A DNA stretch of 44,338 nt from a virus: the IMG/VR virus record IMGVR_UViG_3300033997_000567, positions 1-44,338 of that record; one strand, 5' to 3'. A program made the translations under genes and the position numbers. The notes beneath the pieces were generated by a model. It saw nothing but the letters and a program-made list of their open reading frames with translations. It was not told the DNA's origin and searched no databases. Below, in pieces: positions 13,281 to 20,618 of this stretch (the first letter of the stretch is position 1; every line of letters starts with the position of its first letter).

Positions 13281-13898
13281 ATGAAACCGTCCAACCTTCG
13301 ACACCCCTCCATGACCCGCGACCAGGTGCTGGTGGCGCATGCCGCCGAGATGATCGCGCGTACCTCGTTCAGCACGCCGCGTTTTGCGGAGGCGCTGGCC
13401 GGCCAGCTGCAGGCCCTGGCGCCGATGCGGGCTGCCGATGCGGGCGTGCCGGACTTTGCCGCGCTGGCGGCCGCCGGCGATTCCACGCCTTTCCTGAGAG
13501 CCTCCGCCGCTTGGCTGAAGCGGGTGCAGCGCTGGCTGGATGGAGAGGTGGATTTGCCGAGCTGGCTGGAGGAGGCCTGGGTGCAGGCGCTGGAGCCGGA
13601 GTACAGGGAGCGCTGCCTTGCTGAGCTGGCGCAGCGGCACGGGTTGCTGGCGGTGCGGCCGCAGGATGGCGCAGGGGTGACTGCGTCCAAGGTGTTCGGC
13701 CAACTGATCGCCCGACTTGGGCATGCGGTGGAGCAGGGCAGCGAGGTGCTGGCTGACGGGCAGATTGATCTGCAGGACCTGCCGCTGCTGCCGGCGCTGA
13801 TCGAGCAGCTGTTGGCAGTGGAGAGCCGGGCCTGCGAGCTGCGCCGGTTTGCCGAGAACGTGCGCGATGGAGGGCCGCTGCGTGTGGTGGCTGGCTGA
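13281..13898 (+). CDS. putative YdaT-like (CII-analogous) regulator
   Basis: 205-aa helical protein starting MKPSNLRHPSMTRDQVL behind AGGAG. The segment LRASAAWLKRVQRWLDGEVD, then LPSWLEEAWVQALEPEYRERC resembles the RW-containing helical region of YdaT, the partner of YdaS in the Rac prophage. The order YdaS-like then YdaT-like at the start of a right operon supports this. A CII-like or toxin-like regulatory function is inferred; similarity is weak by eye, so other early functions remain possible. Confidence 0.45.
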   Translation: MKPSNLRHPSMTRDQVLVAHAAEMIARTSFSTPRFAEALAGQLQALAPMRAADAGVPDFAALAAAGDSTPFLRASAAWLKRVQRWLDGEVDLPSWLEEAWVQALEPEYRERCLAELAQRHGLLAVRPQDGAGVTASKVFGQLIARLGHAVEQGSEVLADGQIDLQDLPLLPALIEQLLAVESRACELRRFAENVRDGGPLRVVAG

Positions 13899-13913
13899 TT
13901 CGCAGGCACAAAA

Positions 13914-13939
13914 AAGCCCGGTGGCAGCCGGGCTTCTTC
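13914..13939 (+). terminator. intrinsic terminator after the YdaT-like gene
   Basis: AAGCCCGG (13914-13921) and CCGGGCTT (13928-13935) form an 8-bp stem with a 6-base loop, followed by CTTC and preceded by a run of A, so it could also act on the opposite strand. It would limit rightward transcription unless antitermination occurs. Confidence 0.65.
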
Positions 13940-13970
13940 AACAGCATTACCTATACGAGGTGCGCTGAGT

Positions 13971-14657
13971 ATGAACCAACTGATGATGACCAACAAGGCG
14001 CTCACCATGACCAGTGAGCAGCTGGCCGAGCTGCTGCAAATCGAGCACAACGAGTTCCGCAAGAAGGCCAATGCGCTGGCCGGGCGCGGGCTGTTGGAGT
14101 TTCGGGAGGAATCTTCCCATAACCCCCTCGGCGGCCGGCCGCGGCTGGTGATGCACTTCGACAAGCGCAACAGCATGGTGATTGCGGCCAAGCTGAACGA
14201 CCAGTTGCTGGCTGCAGTGGTAGACCGCTGGATTGAGCTGGAGAGCGCCGGGCCCGAGATACCCCGCACTCTGCCGGAGGCCCTGCGCCTGGCGGCCGAC
14301 TTGGCGGAGCAGAACAACCAGCTGCGGCTGGTGGTGAACGAGCAAGCGCCGAAGGTGGAGGCGCTGGAGCGCATTGCCGATGCCAGTGGCTCGATGTGCC
14401 TGACCGATGCGGCCAAGCACCTTGGCGTGCAGCGCAGCCGGCTGATCGAGTGGATGCGCCTGAATCGCTGGATATACCGGCGTGAAGGCTGCGCCCGCTG
14501 GCTGGCTTACCAGCCGCGCCAGGCGGCCGGCCTGCTGGATCACAAGGTGACGCTGATCGGCCTGGATGAGGGCGGTGAGCAGCGCTTGGCCAGCCAGGTG
14601 CGCGTGACGCCTAAGGGCCTGGCGGTGCTGGCGCAGCGCATTGGAGGTGCCCTGTGA
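13971..14657 (+). CDS. phage antirepressor (Rha-like N-terminus, KilAC C-terminus)
   Basis: 228-aa protein. The N-terminal part (MTSEQLAELLQIEHNEFRKK ... MHFDKRNSMVIAAKLN) looks like the Rha/antirepressor domain. The C-terminal half (about residues 110-228) is the KilAC/ANT domain: ALERIADASGSMCLTDAAKH, LGVQRSRLIEWMRLNRWIYRR, WLAYQ and VRVTPKGLAVL. Such proteins counteract repressors or act as early regulators. The gene overlaps the replication gene downstream by 4 bases. Confidence 0.85.
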   Translation: MNQLMMTNKALTMTSEQLAELLQIEHNEFRKKANALAGRGLLEFREESSHNPLGGRPRLVMHFDKRNSMVIAAKLNDQLLAAVVDRWIELESAGPEIPRTLPEALRLAADLAEQNNQLRLVVNEQAPKVEALERIADASGSMCLTDAAKHLGVQRSRLIEWMRLNRWIYRREGCARWLAYQPRQAAGLLDHKVTLIGLDEGGEQRLASQVRVTPKGLAVLAQRIGGAL

Positions 14658-15481
14658 AGCGGCCATCCTTCCAATTCTACCCCGCTGACTGGCGCAACAA
14701 CGCGAAGCTGCGGCGCTGCTCTTGGGGGGCACGCGGCGTGTGGATTGAGCTGATGGGGCTGATGCATGACAGCGACGAATATGGTGTTTTGCGCTGGCCT
14801 TTGAAGCAAATTGCCCAGGCTTTGGGCTGCCCTTTGAAGCTGCTGAATGAGCTTGTTGAGTGCGGCGTTTTGTATGGCGCGGAAAAGGGCGAGTGCGAGC
14901 CGTTTGTGTACACCCCGCGTAGTGGTCGCCGCGATGGTGCTCCGGTGGTGCTGGTGCCCGCGCAGCAAGGCCCGGTGTGGTTTAGCCCGCGCATGGCGCG
15001 TGATGAATATGTGCGCACCGTGCGTGGCGAAAACACCCGCTTTAGTGAGGACCAGAACCCGAAAAAACCTTCACCAAAGGTGGGGTTAGGTGCTGGCAAA
15101 GGTGAAGCACCAATCCAGCGGCAAGGTGACGGCTCTACATCTTCTTCTTCATCTTCATCTTCTACTACGGTAGCTAACGCTACCTCCGTAGACGCCCGGA
15201 AGCGGTTCGAGATGTTCGCGCAGTGGCAGCCGGACGAGGTGAACCTGAGCGCCCAGCTGCGCATGCAGGGGGTGGCCTCTGAGGGGCTGACCGCCGAGCT
15301 GGTGAGCGAGTTCGTGTCGTTCTGGATGACCAAGGATCTGGCAGACAACCAGGGCGGCTGGTGCCACAGGCTGGTGAAGTGGGTGAAGGCTTGCGGTGTG
15401 CGAGCTGAAGCCGCTCAGGCCGCCGGCAAGCCTCTCGATCAGCAGACCGATGACTGGGCAGGCCAGGGGGTGATGCTGTGA
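14654..15481 (+). CDS. replication initiation protein with DnaT-like C-terminal domain
   Basis: 275-aa protein in the position of lambda O. The N-terminal half (FQFYPADWRNNAKLRRCSWG ... ELMGLMHDSDEYGVL) is a DUF1376-like replication module. A serine-rich linker (about residues 160-172) follows, and the C-terminal domain (FAQWQPDEVNLSAQLRMQG ... FVSFWMTKDL ... GGWCHRLVKWVKA) matches the DnaT single-strand-DNA-binding fold. It probably recognises the origin and helps load helicase with the P-like protein encoded next, whose start overlaps by 4 bases. GAGG lies 9 bases before the ATG. Confidence 0.82.
   Translation: MKRPSFQFYPADWRNNAKLRRCSWGARGVWIELMGLMHDSDEYGVLRWPLKQIAQALGCPLKLLNELVECGVLYGAEKGECEPFVYTPRSGRRDGAPVVLVPAQQGPVWFSPRMARDEYVRTVRGENTRFSEDQNPKKPSPKVGLGAGKGEAPIQRQGDGSTSSSSSSSSTTVANATSVDARKRFEMFAQWQPDEVNLSAQLRMQGVASEGLTAELVSEFVSFWMTKDLADNQGGWCHRLVKWVKACGVRAEAAQAAGKPLDQQTDDWAGQGVML
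15074..15184. other. candidate phage origin inside the initiator gene
   Basis: Within the linker-coding part of the DnaT-like gene are four AGGTG repeats (starting 15078, 15088, 15100, 15124; steps of 10, 12 and 24 bases), a pyrimidine-rich tract of about 25 bases (15138-15162), and an inverted repeat GGTAGC-TAAC-GCTACC (15169-15184). Lambda places its origin in the same part of gene O. That this is the origin is an inference; low-complexity coding of serine could explain the tract. Confidence 0.35.
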
Positions 15482-16167
15482 GCGACGAGCGCAAGCCGCC
15501 GAAGGACGCCGCCGATGTGGCGAAGGGCATCAACCCCGACAACCTGCCGAGCATTCAGCGCCCCGCACCGCAGGTGGTGCAGGTGGACGACCAGACCCGC
15601 TCGGTGGTCGATGAGATTTTCGAACGACTCAAGGCTCACTTCCCGGCTTGGAAGCAGGCTTGGCCGACCCAGGCCGAGCTGAACACGGCGAAGCGTGAGT
15701 GGTTGGCCGAATTCATGCGGGCCGGCATCCGCTCGCTGGACCAGATCCAAGCTGGGTTGCGGCAGGCGGCCCGCGACCGCAGTGCTTTCGTGCCGGCTCC
15801 TGGCGTGTTTGTGGACTGGTGCTTTTCGCCGGAGGCCTTCGGCCTGCCTGACGTGGAGAAGGCCTATCGAGTTGCTATGCGCAACACCCACCCCGCCCAA
15901 GCCGGCTGCGCCCGCTGGCTGCATGCCGCGATCTATCACGCTGCCGTTGCCGCAGGGTATCTGAACCTGCAGCGCCTGGAGCGGAAGGCAGGCATGGAGC
16001 TTTTCCGCCGCAAGTACCTGGAGCAGTGCCGCCGTCTTGGGCGCGGCGAGGAGCTGCCGCCAGCGCCGATCGCTGCCTTGCCTGCGCCGCTGCGTAAGGG
16101 GTCGCCTGCAGTTGCCAGCCAGGCCCTTGCCGGCATACGCGAAAAACTGGGGGTGAGGCGTGGTTGA
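15478..16167 (+). CDS. replication protein P-like helicase loader
   Basis: 229-aa protein of the lambda replication protein P type. Recognisable parts are VVDEIFERLKAHFPAWKQAW near residue 45, AKREWLAEFMRAGIRSLDQI, and SAFVPAPGVFVDWCFSPEAFGLPDVEKAY at about 102-130 (quoted in part). P-type proteins bind host DnaB and deliver it to the origin. It overlaps the initiator gene by 4 bases, consistent with the O-P pairing. Confidence 0.85.
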   Translation: MSDERKPPKDAADVAKGINPDNLPSIQRPAPQVVQVDDQTRSVVDEIFERLKAHFPAWKQAWPTQAELNTAKREWLAEFMRAGIRSLDQIQAGLRQAARDRSAFVPAPGVFVDWCFSPEAFGLPDVEKAYRVAMRNTHPAQAGCARWLHAAIYHAAVAAGYLNLQRLERKAGMELFRRKYLEQCRRLGRGEELPPAPIAALPAPLRKGSPAVASQALAGIREKLGVRRG

Positions 16168-16426
16168 GCGCTGCGACTGCCTGAATGACTGCGGCGATGA
16201 CCGCCGTGTTGCTCAGTATCTGGTTGAGCCGTGCGAGTACCGGATGGAACGCGCGCTAAGGCAGAAGGCTGAGCTTGAGGCCGAGGTCGGTATGAGGTTG
16301 GACGCAGCTCGCTGGCGCGCCTTTCGGGAGGCGGGATTGCCGAACGGCCTTGGTGTGTATGGGGCTGAGTTGGATGCTGCTGTGGATGAGTTGATCCGTG
16401 ACGAGCTGGAGGTGGTGCGTGGTTAG
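16160..16426 (+). CDS. small phage protein with N-terminal Cys motif (88 aa)
   Basis: 88-aa protein read from a GTG that overlaps the stop of the P-like gene. The N-terminus VERCDCLNDCGDD has three closely spaced cysteines and an acidic tail that may bind metal; a helical region (RMERALRQKAELEAEVGMRL) follows. The start is supported by GGGGGTGAGG and by the reading of the Cys motif. Function unknown. Confidence 0.55.
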   Translation: MVERCDCLNDCGDDRRVAQYLVEPCEYRMERALRQKAELEAEVGMRLDAARWRAFREAGLPNGLGVYGAELDAAVDELIRDELEVVRG

Positions 16427-16784
16427 GTCGGGGTTCGATTTGCAGTACGGGCAGCGGGTGGCTTTGCTCGGCAATGGCGAGCTGGAGCAGATGGCCGCCA
16501 AGGCGCTTGGGCTGGTGGTGGCCTGGCGCGAGGACCTGCAGCAGTTCGAGGTGGTGAGCGGCCGCTGGCCGCGCGCGGTGTTCGGCCCGCTGGACAGCGA
16601 TGCGGACGCCTTCCTGCTGCCGTGCAGGCTGCCGGACATGCCGGTGGGGCTGATCCTGCGGCGTGCGCATGCGGCGTTCAACCAGGTGGAGCTGATCCCG
16701 GCCTACGTGCGCCGCAACCTGGTGCTGGCAGCGGCTGAGCGTTCGCTGGCGACCGAGGCGGAGCGGGTTGCGTATGGCTGGTGA
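16419..16784 (+). CDS. hypothetical early phage protein (121 aa)
   Basis: 121-aa protein read from a GTG at 16419 that overlaps the preceding TAG, the same junction design as the gene before it; GGAGGTG precedes it. It shows beta-rich segments (YGQRVALLGNGELEQMAAKA) and a helical C-terminus (RRNLVLAAAERSLATEAERV). No family recognised. Confidence 0.55.
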   Translation: MVRSGFDLQYGQRVALLGNGELEQMAAKALGLVVAWREDLQQFEVVSGRWPRAVFGPLDSDADAFLLPCRLPDMPVGLILRRAHAAFNQVELIPAYVRRNLVLAAAERSLATEAERVAYGW

Positions 16785-17769
16785 GCGCCGGCAGGGCGCC
16801 CAGGTGCTGCGCACTGTGGGGCAGGTGGTGGGTTGGTGGTGTGAGCGGTTGGAGGTGAACCGCTCGGTGAGTGCGAGCTACAAGGCGACGATGCAGAGCC
16901 TGGCACGCCGGCAGGTGGCGCCGCGGCTGGGCAAGGTGACGCTGAAGCAGCTGGACCGCGCGACGGTGGACGACCAGCTGGTGTGGCCGATGCAGGCCGA
17001 GGGGCTTTCCCCGCACACCGCGCACAAGGCCCTGCAGGTGCTGCTGGCGGCGCTGGAGCTGGCGGCCAGGCAGAAGCGCATCGAGCGCAACCCGCTGGCG
17101 GGGGTGAGCTTCAAGGACTTCTGGTCCGGCAAGCTGCAGCCGAAGCCGGCCGGGCTTTTGCCGGTGGCGGTGTCGACGCTGTTGCCGAAGCTGTGCGAGG
17201 CCTTCGACCGGCAGCCGGTGGTGGTGATGCTGGTGTTGACGATGCTGGCGCAGGGCAACCGCATCGGCGAGACATGCCTGGCGCGCCGGCAGCACATCAG
17301 CCTGATCGACAGGCTCTGGATCTTCCCTGCGCAGAACACGAAGACCGGCGAGGAGCTGGTGGTGCCGCTCACCGAGCAGATGTGTGCGCTGCTGACGCGG
17401 TACTGGCAGGCGCTGCCGGCGGCGCGGCAGGGCAGCCCGTGGGTGTTCCCGGGGGTGAACGGCAAGCCGTTGAGCGCGAAGCAGGCGAGCGCCCTGATCA
17501 AGGAGCTGAGCGGCGGGGAGTGGACGAGCCACGATCTGCGCAAGCTGGCGCGCACGGTGTGGGCCGAGATCGGCATCGACTACCTGGTGGGGGAGATGCT
17601 GCTGAACCACTCGATGGGCACGCTGGCGAAGACCTACATCCGCACGACCGCTGACCAGCTCCGCCGGCAGGCGCTGGAGCAGTGGCATGCCTGGCTGGAT
17701 GCGCGCGGGTTCGCCGCTGCGCATGGCCTGAAAAACGAACAAAGCGGAATTTCCTCGGATGCGGCCTAG
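16774..17769 (+). CDS. second tyrosine recombinase, in the replication region
   Basis: 331-aa tyrosine recombinase distinct from the integrase. It has an N-terminal core-binding region (SVSASYKATMQSLARRQVAP ... QLDRATVDDQLVW) and a catalytic domain with Arg in GNRIGET, Lys in NTKTGEEL, His and Arg in HDLRKLART, NHS in place of GH, and the nucleophile in KTYIRTT. It sits among early right genes, far from the attachment site, so a role other than integration (dimer or concatemer resolution, DNA inversion) is plausible. The ATG at 16774 follows GGAGCGG and overlaps the previous gene by 11 bases. Confidence 0.85.
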   Translation: MAGERRQGAQVLRTVGQVVGWWCERLEVNRSVSASYKATMQSLARRQVAPRLGKVTLKQLDRATVDDQLVWPMQAEGLSPHTAHKALQVLLAALELAARQKRIERNPLAGVSFKDFWSGKLQPKPAGLLPVAVSTLLPKLCEAFDRQPVVVMLVLTMLAQGNRIGETCLARRQHISLIDRLWIFPAQNTKTGEELVVPLTEQMCALLTRYWQALPAARQGSPWVFPGVNGKPLSAKQASALIKELSGGEWTSHDLRKLARTVWAEIGIDYLVGEMLLNHSMGTLAKTYIRTTADQLRRQALEQWHAWLDARGFAAAHGLKNEQSGISSDAA

Positions 17770-17850
17770 CCCAATAGCGGCAGGGCTTGTGGGCGTTTCG
17801 GGGATTTCTACCAGAGGAAGATCAGGAAAAGGCGGGGGAGGGTTGAGGCG

Positions 17851-18387
17851 ATGATCTATCCGAGTGTTCTGAGTGCAGTGGTGGCGGCGTTGGCGGCCGA
17901 GGCGATGGGCACGGCCACCACGGTGACCTGGCTGGGCAGTGGTGGGCAGAGCAGCCAGCGGGGCATGACTCGGCAGCAGGCCGATTGCTGGGTGCATGCC
18001 CGCCTGCACAGCCAGCTGAAGCCGCGGCACTGGCATGCGCTGGTGGCCCGGTACAGCACGCATCGCGGAAAGAAGGTGCAGGCGATCAGCGCCCTGGTGC
18101 CGATCGTGGCCACGCCTGCGCCGCACCTGTTCCTGTCGAAGGCGGTAACGGCCTGGGCCATTCCGAAGCTGAAGGGGAAGCAGGGCAAGCGCTCGACCGA
18201 CCTGATCGTGCTGCCGGACGAGTTCTACAACATGAACCTCTGGGACAACCAGGGCCTGAACCGCAGCACCTACTGGCGCTGGAAGGCCGGCATCGAGGAG
18301 GCGTTGGACGAGTGCGTGAAGGTTGGGCTGCGGGAGGCTGAGGTGATCCTGCGGGCCGAGGGTGTGCTGTTTGAAGATGCCGCTTGA
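17851..18387 (+). CDS. candidate late-gene regulator (antiterminator Q position)
   Basis: 178-aa protein starting MIYPSVLSAVVAALAAEAMG. It has a middle part with RQQADCWVHARLHSQLKPRH-type character (Trp/His-rich helices) and a C-terminal helical part (YWRWKAGIEEALDECVKVGL). It is the last gene of the early right operon, just before a terminator and the lysis and head genes, where lambdoid phages keep gene Q. Two histidine/cysteine-containing segments could support DNA or RNA binding. The assignment is from position and general shape only. Confidence 0.5.
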   Translation: MIYPSVLSAVVAALAAEAMGTATTVTWLGSGGQSSQRGMTRQQADCWVHARLHSQLKPRHWHALVARYSTHRGKKVQAISALVPIVATPAPHLFLSKAVTAWAIPKLKGKQGKRSTDLIVLPDEFYNMNLWDNQGLNRSTYWRWKAGIEEALDECVKVGLREAEVILRAEGVLFEDAA

Positions 18388-18460
18388 CTTGCCTGCAACA
18401 ACGCAACATGATCTTCCCATCCTGTTGATCTTGCGCCTGCAGGATTGACTACCAGACAGA

Positions 18461-18486
18461 AGCCCAGCCATCGAGCTGGGCTTTTT
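18461..18486 (+). terminator. intrinsic terminator between early and late genes
   Basis: AGCCCAGC (18461-18468) and GCTGGGCT (18475-18482) form an 8-bp stem with a 6-base loop followed by TTTT. It separates the early right operon from the late genes, as a Q-dependent late terminator would. Confidence 0.8.
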
Positions 18487-18566
18487 CGTTTCTGCTCCGC
18501 GCAGCTCTCCCCAGACTGCGCCCTCTGCCGGTGACCCTGCCGGCGTTTTATTCGAGAGAGAACCCG

Positions 18567-18875
18567 ATGGAACCGACATCGACCGCGATTGGCGCATTCC
18601 TCGCCAAGTACGGCGCAGTGTTCTTCGGCTTTGTTGGGTCGATTCTGTCTCTGTCGTTCCTGAAGGATCTGACCCGCAAGCAGGCGGCTATTGCTGTGCT
18701 CACCGGGTTTATTGCATCCCAGGCTACCGGCCCATTGGCTGTTGCGTACTTCGAGCTGCCCGCTGACGTTGAGTCAGGCTATGGGGTGGCGTTCCTGATC
18801 GGCCTGCTGGCCATGAACCTGATCCCTGCAGTGAAGGCTGCCGCCATCCGCCTGCTGGGCATGTGGGGGGCTTGA
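18567..18875 (+). CDS. putative holin
   Basis: 102-aa membrane protein starting MEPTSTAIGAFLAKYG behind GAGAGAG. Three hydrophobic stretches are visible (AVFFGFVGSILSLSFL, AIAVLTGFIASQATGPLAVA, VAFLIGLLAMNLIPAV), fitting a class I holin that forms holes in the inner membrane for lysis timing. It lies far from the lysozyme-like gene and spanins at the right end, so the lysis genes are split across the genome. Confidence 0.65.
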   Translation: MEPTSTAIGAFLAKYGAVFFGFVGSILSLSFLKDLTRKQAAIAVLTGFIASQATGPLAVAYFELPADVESGYGVAFLIGLLAMNLIPAVKAAAIRLLGMWGA

Positions 18876-18876
18876 T

Positions 18877-19176
18877 ATGTCTTCCGTACTTGCTGGCATG
18901 GATGCAGCTCTCTGTGCGCTGATCTTGCTGGCTGCGATGGACTATCTGCGCGCCACATACATACTGCGTCACCCGGTTGCCTGCATCGCAGTCTACATGG
19001 TCGCTATCGGGGCCTTCGGCATTCTGTTGGGCTTAGTAGATGGCAGAGTCCCATCCCCTTGGGCTGTCCTGCTGCACTTGGGCATCGTGGTGCACGCTGC
19101 CACGCACTACCAGGACATGATCGAGCGCGACTGGCAGTGGAGTGGGCGCGAGCGCCGCGGCCAGCCGAAGACATGA
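18877..19176 (+). CDS. second holin-like membrane protein
   Basis: 99-aa protein with three predicted membrane helices (ALCALILLAAMDYL, CIAVYMVAIGAFGILLGLV, WAVLLHLGIVVHAATH) and a charged C-terminus (RDWQWSGRERRGQPK). Pairing with the holin candidate one base upstream suggests an antiholin or second holin. Its TGA overlaps the ATG of the next gene. Confidence 0.6.
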   Translation: MSSVLAGMDAALCALILLAAMDYLRATYILRHPVACIAVYMVAIGAFGILLGLVDGRVPSPWAVLLHLGIVVHAATHYQDMIERDWQWSGRERRGQPKT

Positions 19177-19961
19177 TCAGCGTGACGTTCAGCGGACTGC
19201 GGGAGCGCCTGCAGACCCTGGATCGCCTGGAGCGTGAGCAGCTGCCGTTCGCCGCCGCCCTCGCGCTGACCCGCACTGCACAGGTGGTCGCAGGTGATCT
19301 GCGCATGCAGATGCAGGTGGTGTTCGACAGGCCTACACCGGCCACCCTCGACAGTCTGTTCATCCAGCCTGCCACCAAGCAGAAGATGGAGGCCCGTGTC
19401 TGGATCAAGGATGGGCTCAGCTCAGGAGCTGGTGGCCAGTTGGTGGGCAGGCAGGGTGCATGGGGCAAAGGCAGGGCAGCTATCAAGTGGCTGACACCAG
19501 AGGTGTTCGGTGGCCCGCGAGACGACAAGGGTATTGAGGCGCTGCTCAGGCGGCGTGGTGTGCTGGGCCAAGGTCAATACGTGATGCCGGGCGACAAGCT
19601 GCCGCTCGACCAGTACGGCAACGTGAGCCGAGGCCAGCTGAACAAGATCCTCTCGGGCGCCAAGCTGTTCACCCAGGAGGGCTACAGCGCCAACGCCACG
19701 GGAAGCAGGCGCAGCCGAGCCAAGGGCAATGGCAATCGCTACTTCGTCATGTACGACAGGAACCGCAAGCCGTTCGCTGTGGCTGAGAGAACAAGCACAG
19801 GGCGGGCTGGACTGCGCGTCGTGCTGGCCTTCACTGGTCGACCCTCATACCGCAAGGCACTGGACTGGTTCGCCATCGCAGAGCGATCGGCAGAGGCCGC
19901 GCTAGCTATCGAGTTCGAGAAAGCCATGGCTCAGGCGCTGGCTACGAGGCGTGGTCGATAG
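19173..19961 (+). CDS. phage structural-type protein upstream of terminase
   Basis: 262-aa basic protein starting MISVTFSGLRERLQTLDRLE. The opening resembles phage minor tail Z / virion-assembly proteins (helical LPFAAALALTRTAQVVAGDL, then VVFDRPTPATLDSLF and ARVWIKDG), a pattern I associate with conserved phage proteins that act on DNA-end or tail completion. The assignment is not secure. The ATG at 19173 overlaps the preceding stop (ATGA), so the longer frame from 19059 is rejected. Confidence 0.5.
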   Translation: MISVTFSGLRERLQTLDRLEREQLPFAAALALTRTAQVVAGDLRMQMQVVFDRPTPATLDSLFIQPATKQKMEARVWIKDGLSSGAGGQLVGRQGAWGKGRAAIKWLTPEVFGGPRDDKGIEALLRRRGVLGQGQYVMPGDKLPLDQYGNVSRGQLNKILSGAKLFTQEGYSANATGSRRSRAKGNGNRYFVMYDRNRKPFAVAERTSTGRAGLRVVLAFTGRPSYRKALDWFAIAERSAEAALAIEFEKAMAQALATRRGR

Positions 19962-19965
19962 GCTT

Positions 19966-20005
19966 GGCCTATGGCTTTGGGTCCTCCCCGGTGGGGTGGC
20001 CTATG
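19966..20005. other. candidate cos / terminase recognition region
   Basis: In the 110-base gap before the small terminase gene, the octamer GGCCTATG occurs twice (19966-19973 and 19998-20005) around a GC-rich imperfect palindrome (CCTCCCCGGTGGGGTGG). Lambda-type terminases are normally encoded directly after cos, so this is the likely place for the packaging site. The exact cut position cannot be read from sequence. Confidence 0.35.
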
Positions 20006-20072
20006 AGGGTAATTCGAGCCTCGCCTTTCCACTATGTATGAGGTTTTTCCGGAGGTTGGTTGTTGTTTAGTC

Positions 20073-20618
20073 ATGGCCAAGAACGAAACAACCAGGCAGC
20101 CGGGATGGTTAAACAAATCCGAGATGGCCAAAAGTCTCGGTATTTCCCCGCAAGCCTTTGAGAAATGGGGCGTCGAACCGATTACCCGCATCGGTCGAGA
20201 GGCGTTCTACCGAGTGCAGGACGTACTGCAAAACCGCGTCGAACATGCTCTGCGGAAGCAACAACCTGACGACCCCGATGGTGAAGGTTCTGATCGCCAG
20301 ATCGAGAAGGAGCTGCTGAAGGAGCGCCTGAGACTGACAACAGCTCAGGCAGATGCTCAGGAACAGAAGAACCGGGTCAACGAGAAGGTCCTCGTGCCGG
20401 TGACGTTTGCCACCTATGCGCTGGCCAAGATCGCCGCCCAGATCGGCTCGAAACTGGAGACCGTGGGGAAGACCGTGAGCCGTCGGCACCCGGAGATCGA
20501 TCCGCTGCTGCTGGAAACCATGGAGCGGGAGATCGCCCTGGCGCGGAACATCGCCGCGCAGTTCGGCGACTACCTCCCGGAATACCTCGATGAGTATCTC
20601 GCAACCCTGGATCCGTGA
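20073..20618 (+). CDS. terminase small subunit (Nu1-like)
   Basis: 181-aa protein of the lambda Nu1 / DUF1441 type. It begins with a winged helix-turn-helix (GWLNKSEMAKSLGISPQAFE, KWGVEPITRIGREAFYRVQD) that would bind the packaging site. A long helical middle (RQIEKELLKERLRLTTAQAD) follows, and a C-terminal part contacts the large subunit. I use the ATG at 20073; GGAGG lies unusually far upstream (17 bases), and an in-frame ATG at 20034 remains possible. It overlaps the large subunit gene by 29 bases. Confidence 0.85.
   Translation: MAKNETTRQPGWLNKSEMAKSLGISPQAFEKWGVEPITRIGREAFYRVQDVLQNRVEHALRKQQPDDPDGEGSDRQIEKELLKERLRLTTAQADAQEQKNRVNEKVLVPVTFATYALAKIAAQIGSKLETVGKTVSRRHPEIDPLLLETMEREIALARNIAAQFGDYLPEYLDEYLATLDP

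Noticed and set aside
16678-18597. 639-aa minus-strand open frame
   Set aside because: Antisense to the second recombinase and late regulator genes; composition is Arg/His/Pro-rich low quality and there is no operon context.
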